From: Postechiella sp039985655
GTDB lineage: Bacteria; Bacteroidota; Bacteroidia; Flavobacteriales; Flavobacteriaceae
Reading direction: 5' to 3'
NCBI GenBank assembly: GCA_039985655.1
Contig: JBDWSF010000014.1
Location: 124,001-188,000 of the forward strand
DNA length: 64,000 nucleotides
Part shown: positions 8,702-15,712 of the stretch, piece after piece
Layout of the letters: each line of letters opens with the position of its first letter
Position numbering within the stretch: the stretch's first letter is position 1
Notes under the pieces: model-generated
What the model was told of the DNA's origin: nothing
Databases searched by the model: none
Seen by the model: only the letters and a program-made list of their open reading frames with translations
Made by a program: the position numbers and the translations under genes

Positions 8702-9272
8702 AATACTCTATTATTTCTGGTTCTAACCGCTTTTTTAAAATAGTTGCCAACTTTTTTCGGCTTCTAAAAATTTTAACTTTCACATTATTATTAGTTAAGT
8801 CAACAATTTTAGAAATTTCGTCTAAAGATAATTCTTCAAAATAATATAAGGTTAGCAAAAAACTATCTTCACTAGATAATAATGCTATACAATCTTTAAT
8901 AGCTTTATTATATTCTTGTTGCTCTAAATTAGATAACACATTATCAATCGTTTTTAAATGATGCTCCGTAAATTCGTTTATCTCAACATCATTAAAGTGT
9001 TTTTTATTCTTTTTTATTCTATCTAGACTGGTATTATACGCTACTTTATAAATCCAAGTTGAAAATTTAGAATCACCTTTAAATTTACTTAAAGATTTAT
9101 AGACTTTAATAAAAGTATCTTGCGAAACTTCTTCGGCCTCTTCCCTATTCTTCAACATTCTAATGGTTAAAGTAAACACCAAATCTTTATACCGATCAAC
9201 AAGTACCGAAAAAGCATTGCTGTTTCCATTTATAATTTGGTCAATATAATATTGGTCGTTGTTAGTGGTCAT
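8682..9272 (-). CDS. ECF-type RNA polymerase sigma factor
   Basis: The 196-residue protein carries sigma region 2 (YKDLVFTLTIRMLKNREEAEEVSQDTF and KFKGDSKFSTWIYKVAYNTSLD). Region 4 (ALLSSEDSFLLTLYYFEELSLDEISKIVDLTNNNVKVKIFRSRKKL) binds the -35-type promoter element. It directs RNA polymerase to a stress or envelope regulon. It overlaps the downstream membrane gene, its probable partner. A small membrane gene is transcribed divergently about 140 bases away. Confidence 0.93.
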   Translation of the reverse strand: MTTNNDQYYIDQIINGNSNAFSVLVDRYKDLVFTLTIRMLKNREEAEEVSQDTFIKVYKSLSKFKGDSKFSTWIYKVAYNTSLDRIKKNKKHFNDVEINEFTEHHLKTIDNVLSNLEQQEYNKAIKDCIALLSSEDSFLLTLYYFEELSLDEISKIVDLTNNNVKVKIFRSRKKLATILKKRLEPEIIEYYERERK

Positions 9273-9409
9273 TTAATAAATAAGACGACCAAATTTATAT
9301 TACGGTTACAAAAAAATAAAAATACTTTTAAAAAAGTGTAACCAAAACTAGAAAGCTATCGTCATAAGTTATAAATACATTAAAATTAATCAATTAAAAA
9401 CGAACAATT

Positions 9410-9757
9410 ATGGGATCAGAATTAATTATCATACCAATCATATTTGGTGCAATTTTCGGAGTGTTTTATTTATACTTTTCTACACGTAATAAAGAACGGC
9501 TTGCGCTTATTGAAAAAGGTGCAGATGCGAGTATCTTTATGAAAGGAAAAGGTCAAACAGCTCCTATTTGGAAAGTATTAATATTAAATTTTTCTTTATT
9601 ATTAATGGGTATTGGCATAGGTACTTTTATCGCTTCATTAGTTGAGAATTACACGACTTTAGATGAAGATGCCTTATATCCATCAATTATATTTTTTATG
9701 GCAGGCGTTGGCTTATTTATTGGTTTTAATATGACTAAGAATTTAGATAAGGAATAA
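9410..9757 (+). CDS. Small membrane protein, DUF6249-like
   Basis: The 115-residue protein has three hydrophobic segments (about 3-23, 50-75, 90-108) and the motif RNKERLALIEKGAD, seen in the Bacteroidota DUF6249 family, often found beside ECF sigma genes. It is divergent from the sigma gene and may belong to its regulon. Function unknown. Confidence 0.65.
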   Translation: MGSELIIIPIIFGAIFGVFYLYFSTRNKERLALIEKGADASIFMKGKGQTAPIWKVLILNFSLLLMGIGIGTFIASLVENYTTLDEDALYPSIIFFMAGVGLFIGFNMTKNLDKE

Positions 9758-9783
9758 CAATTACAACCATCAATCAAACTATT

Positions 9784-9814
9784 AAACGACCTTTTAATCA
9801 GAGGTCGTTTTTTA
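9784..9814. terminator. Bidirectional terminator between convergent genes
   Basis: AACGACCT at 9785-9792 pairs with AGGTCGTT at 9802-9809, followed by a T-run on the plus strand. It lies between the membrane-protein stop and the stop of the convergent dipeptidase gene. Confidence 0.8.
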
Positions 9815-10477
9815 TTTAATATCAAAGTTAAAATAAGTTGTTGGAAAAGGTTCGTCATTTAAAGTAAAATGCCACCACTCTTTTGGATAATTCTTAAAAC
9901 CATGTTTAATCATTATAGATTGAAGTAACTGTCTATTAGATTTTTGTTTATCAGTTATTTTTTGAGAATTAACCCAAGACTCTTGTCCGAAAAAGTCATA
10001 ATCGCTCCCCATATCTATAGGCTTTCCTGTTTCACCATCAATTATGGTTAAATCTAACGTACTTCCTTTACTGTGGCCAGACCTAGATGCAATATATTCT
10101 TCCTTAAATAAATTCTTTTTATCTACATCTGGATAAAAAACAAGTTTATTTATTGTATCGTTTAAATCGTTAGCCCAACGCATAAAATGATTTACAGCTT
10201 TTTGAGGTCTATAACCATCATACACTTTTAAACATAAATTATGATCTTCTAATTCGGTTTGAACATTTTTTAAGGCTTGTGTCGCTTCCGCTGTTAAAAT
10301 TAATCGATTAGACTGATAGCCATCTATAAGCGTCCCAACAAAGTTATTGGAAGTAAAATATCTTAATTCAATGTCCAAAGTAGGAATACTGTCTTTTACA
10401 TAAACAAAACCCTTTGGCAATTGTCCAAATGAAATAAAACCAAGACATAAAATAAATAGAGTGATATAATTTTTCAT
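9812..10477 (-). CDS. M15-family D-alanyl-D-alanine dipeptidase (VanX/DdpX-like)
   Basis: A 221-residue zinc peptidase with an N-terminal signal peptide (LFILCLGFISFGQ). The VanX-like motifs are YDGYRPQKAVNHFMRW, then SGHSKGSTLDLT with the zinc ligands His and Asp, and the third ligand in PKEWWHFTL, where the Glu is the catalytic base. Such enzymes hydrolyse D-Ala-D-Ala and recycle peptidoglycan precursors. There is no vanHA beside it, so vancomycin resistance is not implied. Confidence 0.9.
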   Translation of the reverse strand: MKNYITLFILCLGFISFGQLPKGFVYVKDSIPTLDIELRYFTSNNFVGTLIDGYQSNRLILTAEATQALKNVQTELEDHNLCLKVYDGYRPQKAVNHFMRWANDLNDTINKLVFYPDVDKKNLFKEEYIASRSGHSKGSTLDLTIIDGETGKPIDMGSDYDFFGQESWVNSQKITDKQKSNRQLLQSIMIKHGFKNYPKEWWHFTLNDEPFPTTYFNFDIK

Positions 10478-10540
10478 GAAATAAACTTATTAGCTAAGTT
10501 ATATCAAAAAATAATACTTGTTAAATTTAAAGCACAAAAA

Positions 10541-10568
10541 AACCGAGTTCCCTCAAACTCGGTTTTCT
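10541..10568. terminator. Terminator-like hairpin in the 660-base gap
   Basis: AACCGAGTT at 10541-10549 pairs with AACTCGGTT at 10556-10564, flanked by an A-run before and T-rich sequence after. It could end transcription in either direction, but no annotated gene ends here on the plus strand. Confidence 0.65.
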
Positions 10569-10864
10569 CTTAATTTGCTTTTTATATTACGAAGTTAGAT
10601 TCGGGTTACCGTTTCAACAACATAATGCAAATATTAATTAATTAATCCATTGAACTAAAAAGTATGTTATTTAGTACACTTCAAATATATAATTCTTTTT
10701 CAATCAACACGATTAAAAACATATTAAATCGATGAAATGCTCTTTTTTTTAACATTTACAGATGAAATAATGTATTTCATCGATGAAAGTAACTTTAAAA
10801 ATCAAATTGATATCTTATATTTTAAAACTAACCCACAAAAAAAGCATCCTATATAGGATGCTTT
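10569..10864. other. Gene-poor region with nested inverted repeats; candidate small RNA
   Basis: No protein gene is visible. ATCGATGAAAT at 10728-10738 is the exact inverse of ATTTCATCGAT at 10774-10784. A smaller palindrome GATGAAATA-N3-TATTTCATC lies inside at 10761-10781. At 10841-10864 a perfect 24-base palindrome (AAAGCATCCTAT and its inverse) is followed by T7, a strong terminator. A terminator with no gene in front suggests a small RNA ending near 10866 on the plus strand, or a leader element. Confidence 0.4.
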
Positions 10865-11137
10865 TTTTACTAACTAACTAATTTAACTAACTAACCAAAA
10901 ATATGATTAAACATTCAAAAGTTTAAAGTAACCACTCAATAAACCATACTTTGAACGTTATTAAACATAACACAATCATCGTGCCAAACTAAAAATACAA
11001 GTATTTATTTTATGTTTTATTTAAAAAAAATGGTCATAACACATCACAGCGCTAGAAAAACTAGAAAAATAATTTTACAATTCGTATTTATACATTAATT
11101 AATAGGATATTTGTGATTCAAAAAAATAATTTCATTT
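10865..11137. other. AT-rich leader with CTAA tandem repeats
   Basis: Directly after the terminator the sequence has repeated CTAA units (10869-10898, two clusters of two to three), then AT-rich sequence up to the DUF4369 gene. No gene and no clean TANNTTTG box were identified. Confidence 0.35.
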
Positions 11138-11836
11138 ATGAGAAACATTTCTATTATAAGTTTACTTTTTATACTCATTTTTATTTCATGCGGAAAAGAA
11201 ACACACGACTTAACTGTAAAAACAACTATTAAAGGTTTGCAAAAGGGCACACTTTACCTTAAAAAGGTTGAAGACACTGTTTTAGTTACTGTAGACTCTT
11301 TAGTCGTTAATGGAAACGCTGTTTTTGAATTGCACAGTAAATTAGAATCTCCAGAAGTTTTTTATTTAGATTTAGACAAAAACTCTAAAGAAGAAGATAG
11401 AATTACGTTTTTTGCAGATAAAGGTGTTACAGAAATCAATACCACTTTAAAAAACTTTGTTTTTGATGCTAAAATAAACGGATCTTCTCAACAAAAAACT
11501 TTGGAAGATTACAAACTAATGATGTCTAGGTTTTCAAATAGAAATCTAGAATTGATTAAAGAAAATTTTGAAGCTCAAATAATAAACGATACTGCAAAAT
11601 TAAAATCATTAAAGAATGAATACGATAATACTCTAAAGCGTAAATACTTATACACTGTAAATTTTGCACTTAATAATAATGATAGCGAAGTTGCTCCGTT
11701 TCTTGCACTTACTGAAATTTACAATGCTAAATTTAGTTTATTAGACACCATTAATAAAATGTTAACTCCAAAAGTAAAAGCATCTAAATATGGTAAAGAG
11801 CTACAGTCTTTTATTGACGAAATAAAACCAGAGTAA
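11138..11836 (+). CDS. DUF4369-type lipoprotein
   Basis: The 232-residue protein has a lipoprotein signal with Cys near residue 18 (ILIFISCGKE). The domain LTVKTTIKGLQKGTLYLKKVEDTVLVTVDSLVVNG matches DUF4369, usually found at the N terminus of Bacteroidota thioredoxin-like envelope proteins. Here the redox domain is absent: the remaining 130 residues are mostly helical and charged. Function unknown. A terminator follows. Confidence 0.75.
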   Translation: MRNISIISLLFILIFISCGKETHDLTVKTTIKGLQKGTLYLKKVEDTVLVTVDSLVVNGNAVFELHSKLESPEVFYLDLDKNSKEEDRITFFADKGVTEINTTLKNFVFDAKINGSSQQKTLEDYKLMMSRFSNRNLELIKENFEAQIINDTAKLKSLKNEYDNTLKRKYLYTVNFALNNNDSEVAPFLALTEIYNAKFSLLDTINKMLTPKVKASKYGKELQSFIDEIKPE

Positions 11837-11863
11837 AGAAACCTTATATTATATAAAACAAAA

Positions 11864-11891
11864 AAACCTTTCGAATGAAAGGTTTTTTTGT
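11864..11891 (+). terminator. Terminator after the DUF4369 gene
   Basis: AAACCTTTC at 11864-11872 pairs with GAAAGGTTT at 11877-11885, with a T-run after it and an A-run before it. The tRNA-Thr gene converges on it, so it may serve both directions. Confidence 0.8.
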
Positions 11892-11898
11892 TTTTAAG

Positions 11899-11972
11899 AG
11901 CCGATGGAGGGACTCGAACCCACGACCTGCTGATTACAAATCAGCTGCTCTAGCCAGCTGAGCTACATCGGC
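11899..11972 (-). tRNA. tRNA-Thr (anticodon TGT)
   Basis: A full cloverleaf of 74 bases reads on the minus strand: acceptor GCCGATG/CATCGGC, D-arm AGCTCAGCTGGCTAGAGC, anticodon loop TTTGTAA with anticodon TGT, and T-loop GGTTCGAGTCC. The gene is identical over its whole length to the first tRNA of the tuf operon at 28965-29038. Confidence 0.96.
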
Positions 11973-12035
11973 TTTTTTAAGAGTTGGCAAATATAATTGT
12001 TACTATTAAATCTACAAACTCTTAGCAGTATTATT

Positions 12036-12305
12036 TTAACTTAATTTATTGATTTTTTCAATCAACGCTCTTCCTTTCTCTTCAAGCTCTGCAGTAACTG
12101 CTTTAAAATGTGATTTTTTATTCTCCACATTTCTATCGTTAACTTTTGCAATTAACTCATCAAAAGTTAAAATTGCTTCATCAATAATCGCTTCACTCTT
12201 CTTTGTATCCTTGTCTGTGTTTGCAAATTCCCAAACATAAACAGCTTCTATAATATCACCTAAAACATAATTAATGTCTTTTTTTAGGTTTCTAACATTT
12301 GCCAT
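12036..12305 (-). CDS. Small helical protein of unknown function
   Basis: An 89-residue, charged, probably all-helical protein with no signal or membrane segment (MANVRNLKKDINYVLGDIIE...). I do not recognise a named domain. A -7 box (TACTTTTG, minus strand) lies at 12329-12336, 23 bases before the ATG, and the reading frame uses typical codons, so it is a real gene. Confidence 0.7.
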   Translation of the reverse strand: MANVRNLKKDINYVLGDIIEAVYVWEFANTDKDTKKSEAIIDEAILTFDELIAKVNDRNVENKKSHFKAVTAELEEKGRALIEKINKLS

Positions 12306-12394
12306 AACTTCTATTTTTTATATTGCTGCAAAAGTAAGTAAATAATTGCGATTACAATTCCCTCTTTAAGAAGAATAGTATTAATTATTTAATC

Positions 12395-12805
12395 TTAATG
12401 ACCAGAATAAGTAACAAAATTCCGTGGTGTTTCGTAAAGTGTAATTTCTAAGTCTAAATTTGAAGGTATTAAGGGCTTCATTTTATTATATATTACCACA
12501 GAAATATTTTCTGCTGTTGGATTTAAATCTTTAAACACTTCTAAATCGAGGTTTAAATTTTTATGATCGAATTCATCTTCAACTTCTCTTTTTATAATAT
12601 CTCTTAAAATCTTAATATCTATTACAAAGCCAGTTTCTGGGTTTATATCTCCTGTAACACTTACAATGAGCTCATAATTATGCCCGTGATAATTGGGGTT
12701 ATTACATTTTCCAAATACGTCGTTATTCTTTTCATCACTCCAATCTGCCCTAAACAAACGGTGTGCTGCATTAAAATGTGCTTTTCTACTTACCGTTGCT
12801 TTCAT
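12395..12805 (-). CDS. 6-pyruvoyl-tetrahydropterin synthase family protein (PTPS/QueD)
   Basis: The 136-residue protein has the zinc ligands HFNAAHRL and YHGHNYEL and the late HKNLNLD. The catalytic Cys lies in GKCNNPNYHGH, a C-x5-HGH spacing as in eukaryotic-type 6-pyruvoyl-tetrahydropterin synthase, whereas queuosine-pathway QueD usually has C-x3-HGH. It may therefore act in tetrahydrobiopterin-type synthesis rather than, or besides, queuosine synthesis. Its start overlaps the isomerase stop by 20 bases, so the two form an operon. Confidence 0.88.
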   Translation of the reverse strand: MKATVSRKAHFNAAHRLFRADWSDEKNNDVFGKCNNPNYHGHNYELIVSVTGDINPETGFVIDIKILRDIIKREVEDEFDHKNLNLDLEVFKDLNPTAENISVVIYNKMKPLIPSNLDLEITLYETPRNFVTYSGH

Positions 12806-13328
12806 TATCTATTATATTAATGTGTGCGTAAAATTTATCAAAAATAATTTTAAACCATGCTGTATAAATATCAGGATTCAATGTTATATCAACTTTAACC
12901 GCTTCTATAGGCATCCATTTCCAACTGGCTACTTCATCTAAATTAATTAATGGTTCATTGTTATAATTCCCAATTAATACGTGATCATATTCATGCTCGG
13001 TCAATCCATTATCAAAAGGTGCTTTATAGATAAATGAAACAGATTCTTCCAAATCTACAACAAACCCCATTTCTTCCTGAAGGCGTCTTTTCCCAGCCTC
13101 TATGTTTGTCTCACCATCACGTTGATGGCTACAGCATGTATTGGTCCATAATCCTGGAGAGTGATACTTGTCTAATGCGCGCTGTTGTAGCATTAATTCC
13201 TTATCACTGTTAAAAATAAATACTGAAAATGCACGATGGAGTATTGCTTTCTCATGAGCTTCCATTTTAGACATTAATCCAATTTGTTCGTTTTTCTCGT
13301 TTACAAGAATAACTTGTTCTTCTTTCAT
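12786..13328 (-). CDS. idi: Isopentenyl-diphosphate delta-isomerase, type I
   Basis: Interconverts isopentenyl and dimethylallyl diphosphate for isoprenoid synthesis. The 180-residue Nudix-fold protein has LHRAFSVFIFN, LLQ-type QQRALDKYHSPGLWTNTCCSH with the active-site Cys, and the Nudix-like EAGKRRLQEEMGF. The Glu pair lies in LTEHEYDHVLIG. Length is right for type I. A -7 box (TATTTTTG, minus strand) lies at 13336-13343, very close to the ATG. Confidence 0.94.
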   Translation of the reverse strand: MKEEQVILVNEKNEQIGLMSKMEAHEKAILHRAFSVFIFNSDKELMLQQRALDKYHSPGLWTNTCCSHQRDGETNIEAGKRRLQEEMGFVVDLEESVSFIYKAPFDNGLTEHEYDHVLIGNYNNEPLINLDEVASWKWMPIEAVKVDITLNPDIYTAWFKIIFDKFYAHINIIDNESNGK

Positions 13329-13335
13329 AGTAAAA

Positions 13336-13343
13336 CAAAAATA
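13336..13343 (-). promoter_or_regulatory. -7 promoter box of idi
   Basis: TATTTTTG on the minus strand fits TANNTTTG and ends 7 bases from the idi ATG, implying a very short leader. Confidence 0.45.
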
Positions 13344-13425
13344 CCAACTAAATATGTAAATCGTATTATTTTATGAAAAATTTAAAAAGACAAGTAATCA
13401 ATAATTCTTATTGCGCTTATAATAG

Positions 13426-13433
13426 TATATTTG
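13426..13433 (+). promoter_or_regulatory. -7 promoter box of prfC
   Basis: TATATTTG fits TANNTTTG, 22 bases before the prfC ATG. The -33 box is not clear. Confidence 0.55.
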
Positions 13434-13455
13434 CAACCCATTTGCATTAATATTT

Positions 13456-15045
13456 ATGAGTTTTTTAGAAGAAATTAAGCGTAGACGTACTTTTGGTATT
13501 ATTTCGCATCCCGATGCGGGAAAAACAACCTTAACAGAAAAATTATTATTATTTGGTGGAGCCATTCAAGAAGCTGGTGCTGTAAAAAGTAATAAAATAA
13601 AAAAGGGAGCGACGAGTGACTTCATGGAAATTGAGCGTCAACGTGGAATTTCTGTAGCAACTTCTGTTTTAGCTTTTGAATATAACGGGATAAAAATTAA
13701 TATCCTTGATACACCTGGTCACAAAGACTTTGCTGAAGACACCTTTAGAACACTTACTGCTGTTGACAGTGTTATTGTTGTTATTGATGTTGCCAAAGGG
13801 GTTGAGGAACAAACTGAAAAACTTGTAGAAGTTTGTAGAATGCGAAACATTCCTATGATTGTATTCATTAATAAAATGGATAGAGAAGGAAAAGATGCTT
13901 TTGATTTATTAGATGAAGTTGAACAAAAGCTAGGATTAAAAGTAACGCCTTTAAGCTTCCCAATTGGAATGGGATACGATTTTAAAGGTATTTATAACAT
14001 TTGGGAAAAAAACGTAAACCTTTTCAGTGGTGATAGCAGAAAGGATATTGAAGAAACTATAGAGGTATCTAATTTATCTTCTCCTGAATTAGATTCTTTA
14101 ATTGGTGATACTGCGGCAAGTACACTTAGAGAAGAAATTGAACTTGTTGAGGGAATTTATCCAAAATTTGATAAAGAAAAATATCTTGAAGGTAATCTAC
14201 AACCCGTATTTTTTGGCTCTGCCTTGAATAATTTTGGAGTAAGAGAGTTATTAGACTGCTTTGTAGATATAGCACCTAAACCAAGACCTAAACAAAGTGA
14301 AGAGCGTTTGGTTGAACCCGACGAATCAAAATTTAGTGGATTTGTATTTAAGATTCATGCAAATATGGATCCTAACCATAGAAATAGATTAGCTTTTGTT
14401 AAAATTGTTTCCGGAGAGTTTAAAAGAAACGCACCGTATTTACATGTTAGAAATAATAAAAAGGTAAAATTTTCAAGTCCGAATGCATTTTTTGCTGAGA
14501 AAAAAGAAATCGTAGATATATCGTATCCTGGAGACATTGTTGGTTTACAAGATACGGGAAGTTTTAAAATTGGAGATACACTTACTGAAGGTGAAGTCTT
14601 AAATTATAAAGGTATACCAAGTTTTTCACCAGAACATTTTAGATATATAAATAATGCAGATCCTTTAAAATCGAAACAACTTTTTAAAGGCATAGACCAG
14701 TTAATGGACGAAGGTGTTGCTCAATTGTTTACATTAGAATTAAATGGTAGAAAAGTAATTGGAACAGTTGGTGCGCTTCAATATGAAGTTATTCAATACC
14801 GTTTAGAGCACGAATATGGCGCAAAATGTATCTATGAAAATTTGAATGTACATAAAGCATGTTGGGTAGATCCTGATGATGAAAAAAGTGATGAATATAA
14901 AGAGTTTGTGAGAGTTAAGCAACGTTATTTAGCCAAGGATAAACAAAATCAATTGGTCTTTTTGGCAGATTCTCCTTTTAGCTTACAAATGACGCAGCAA
15001 AAATACCCGAATATAAAGTTTCATTTGACATCTGAATTCGACTAA
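13456..15045 (+). CDS. prfC: Peptide chain release factor 3
   Basis: The 529-residue GTPase recycles RF1/RF2 from the ribosome after termination. G1 is HPDAGKTTLTEKLLLFGGAI near residue 18; then ERQRGISV (switch I), DTPGHKDF (G3) and INKMDREG (G4). The long family-specific insert ends in the conserved FRYINNADPLKSKQL segment. EF-G domain II is present, and length matches bacterial RF3. It is a single-gene unit followed by an inverted-repeat element. Confidence 0.96.
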   Translation: MSFLEEIKRRRTFGIISHPDAGKTTLTEKLLLFGGAIQEAGAVKSNKIKKGATSDFMEIERQRGISVATSVLAFEYNGIKINILDTPGHKDFAEDTFRTLTAVDSVIVVIDVAKGVEEQTEKLVEVCRMRNIPMIVFINKMDREGKDAFDLLDEVEQKLGLKVTPLSFPIGMGYDFKGIYNIWEKNVNLFSGDSRKDIEETIEVSNLSSPELDSLIGDTAASTLREEIELVEGIYPKFDKEKYLEGNLQPVFFGSALNNFGVRELLDCFVDIAPKPRPKQSEERLVEPDESKFSGFVFKIHANMDPNHRNRLAFVKIVSGEFKRNAPYLHVRNNKKVKFSSPNAFFAEKKEIVDISYPGDIVGLQDTGSFKIGDTLTEGEVLNYKGIPSFSPEHFRYINNADPLKSKQLFKGIDQLMDEGVAQLFTLELNGRKVIGTVGALQYEVIQYRLEHEYGAKCIYENLNVHKACWVDPDDEKSDEYKEFVRVKQRYLAKDKQNQLVFLADSPFSLQMTQQKYPNIKFHLTSEFD

Positions 15046-15070
15046 TATATATCACAAAATAATAATTATA

Positions 15071-15210
15071 AAAGAGGCCGTCTAAAAAGTTTCGATTTTT
15101 GAGTTTATCAAGTTGAGTATGTCGAAACCTATCCTTAATTATAGTAAGTTGATATATTTCGACAAGTTCAATATATGATTACTCATTTTACTTTTTAGAC
15201 AGCTTTTTTA
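15071..15210. repeat. Inverted-repeat element between convergent genes (bidirectional terminator-like)
   Basis: Twenty-base arms (AAAGAGGCCGTCTAAAAAGT at 15071-15090; its near-inverse at 15190-15209) enclose about 100 bases with internal TTTCGA/TCGAAA pairs. The 11-bp core GTCTAAAAAGT/ACTTTTTAGAC is perfect. Similar long inverted repeats are common after genes in Flavobacteriaceae. It separates prfC from the convergent DUF3467 gene and may act as a terminator or as a non-autonomous mobile repeat. Confidence 0.6.
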
Positions 15211-15215
15211 TTGTT

Positions 15216-15533
15216 TTAAGCTTGTCCCGTTGGACCAAAATTTAATGGCATTGGTGGCTGCTCGTAATCTTTTATTTCTCCATGAGCATTTTCAAATCTT
15301 TTCACATTATCGGCTAATGCCTTAAGTAAACGTTTTGCATGCTGAGGCGTTAATATAATTCTAGATTTCACCTTACTTTTAGGAACTCCTGGCATAATAT
15401 TAACAAAGTCAACTACAAATTCTGAAACCGAGTGATTTATAATTGCTAAGTTAGAATAGGTTCCTTCTGCAACCTCTTGATCCAATTCAATATTTATCTG
15501 CCCTTGTTTTGGTTTTTCTTTTTCTTCTGCCAT
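15216..15533 (-). CDS. DUF3467 family protein
   Basis: The 105-residue soluble protein fits DUF3467: INIELDQEVAEGTYSNLAIINHS, FVVDFVNIMPGVPKSKVKSRIILTPQHAKRLLKAL and a terminal MPLNFGPTG. It sits downstream of rpoC in the same direction, which is common in Bacteroidota. Its function is unknown. A terminator lies between rpoC and it. Confidence 0.85.
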   Translation of the reverse strand: MAEEKEKPKQGQINIELDQEVAEGTYSNLAIINHSVSEFVVDFVNIMPGVPKSKVKSRIILTPQHAKRLLKALADNVKRFENAHGEIKDYEQPPMPLNFGPTGQA

Positions 15534-15599
15534 TTAAAATTATTTTTTCACTTCCACAAAGGTGGAAATCTTATTATTAATCGTTTTTATAAGTAAAAA

Positions 15600-15634
15600 A
15601 GTCCTGACTATAGATTTAGCAGGACTTTTTTTGT
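15600..15634 (-). terminator. Terminator downstream of rpoC
   Basis: AGTCCTG at 15601-15607 pairs with CAGGACT around 15620-15627, with A-run and T-run flanks, so it could work in both directions. It lies about 80 bases beyond the rpoC stop and before DUF3467. Two further short CCACAAA-type motifs (15552, 15687) lie near it. Confidence 0.7.
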
Positions 15635-15712
15635 TGTCTTTTGAATAGATCCCAACCTGCGTTGGGATAAATTCGATTACCCAATTCCACAAAAATGGAA
15701 TTGGGATCTCAT

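Noticed and set aside
9812..10477. VanX-type dipeptidase as a vancomycin-resistance gene
   Set aside because: There is no vanH, vanA or VanRS pair next to it, and the protein has a signal peptide, which fits a periplasmic recycling enzyme.
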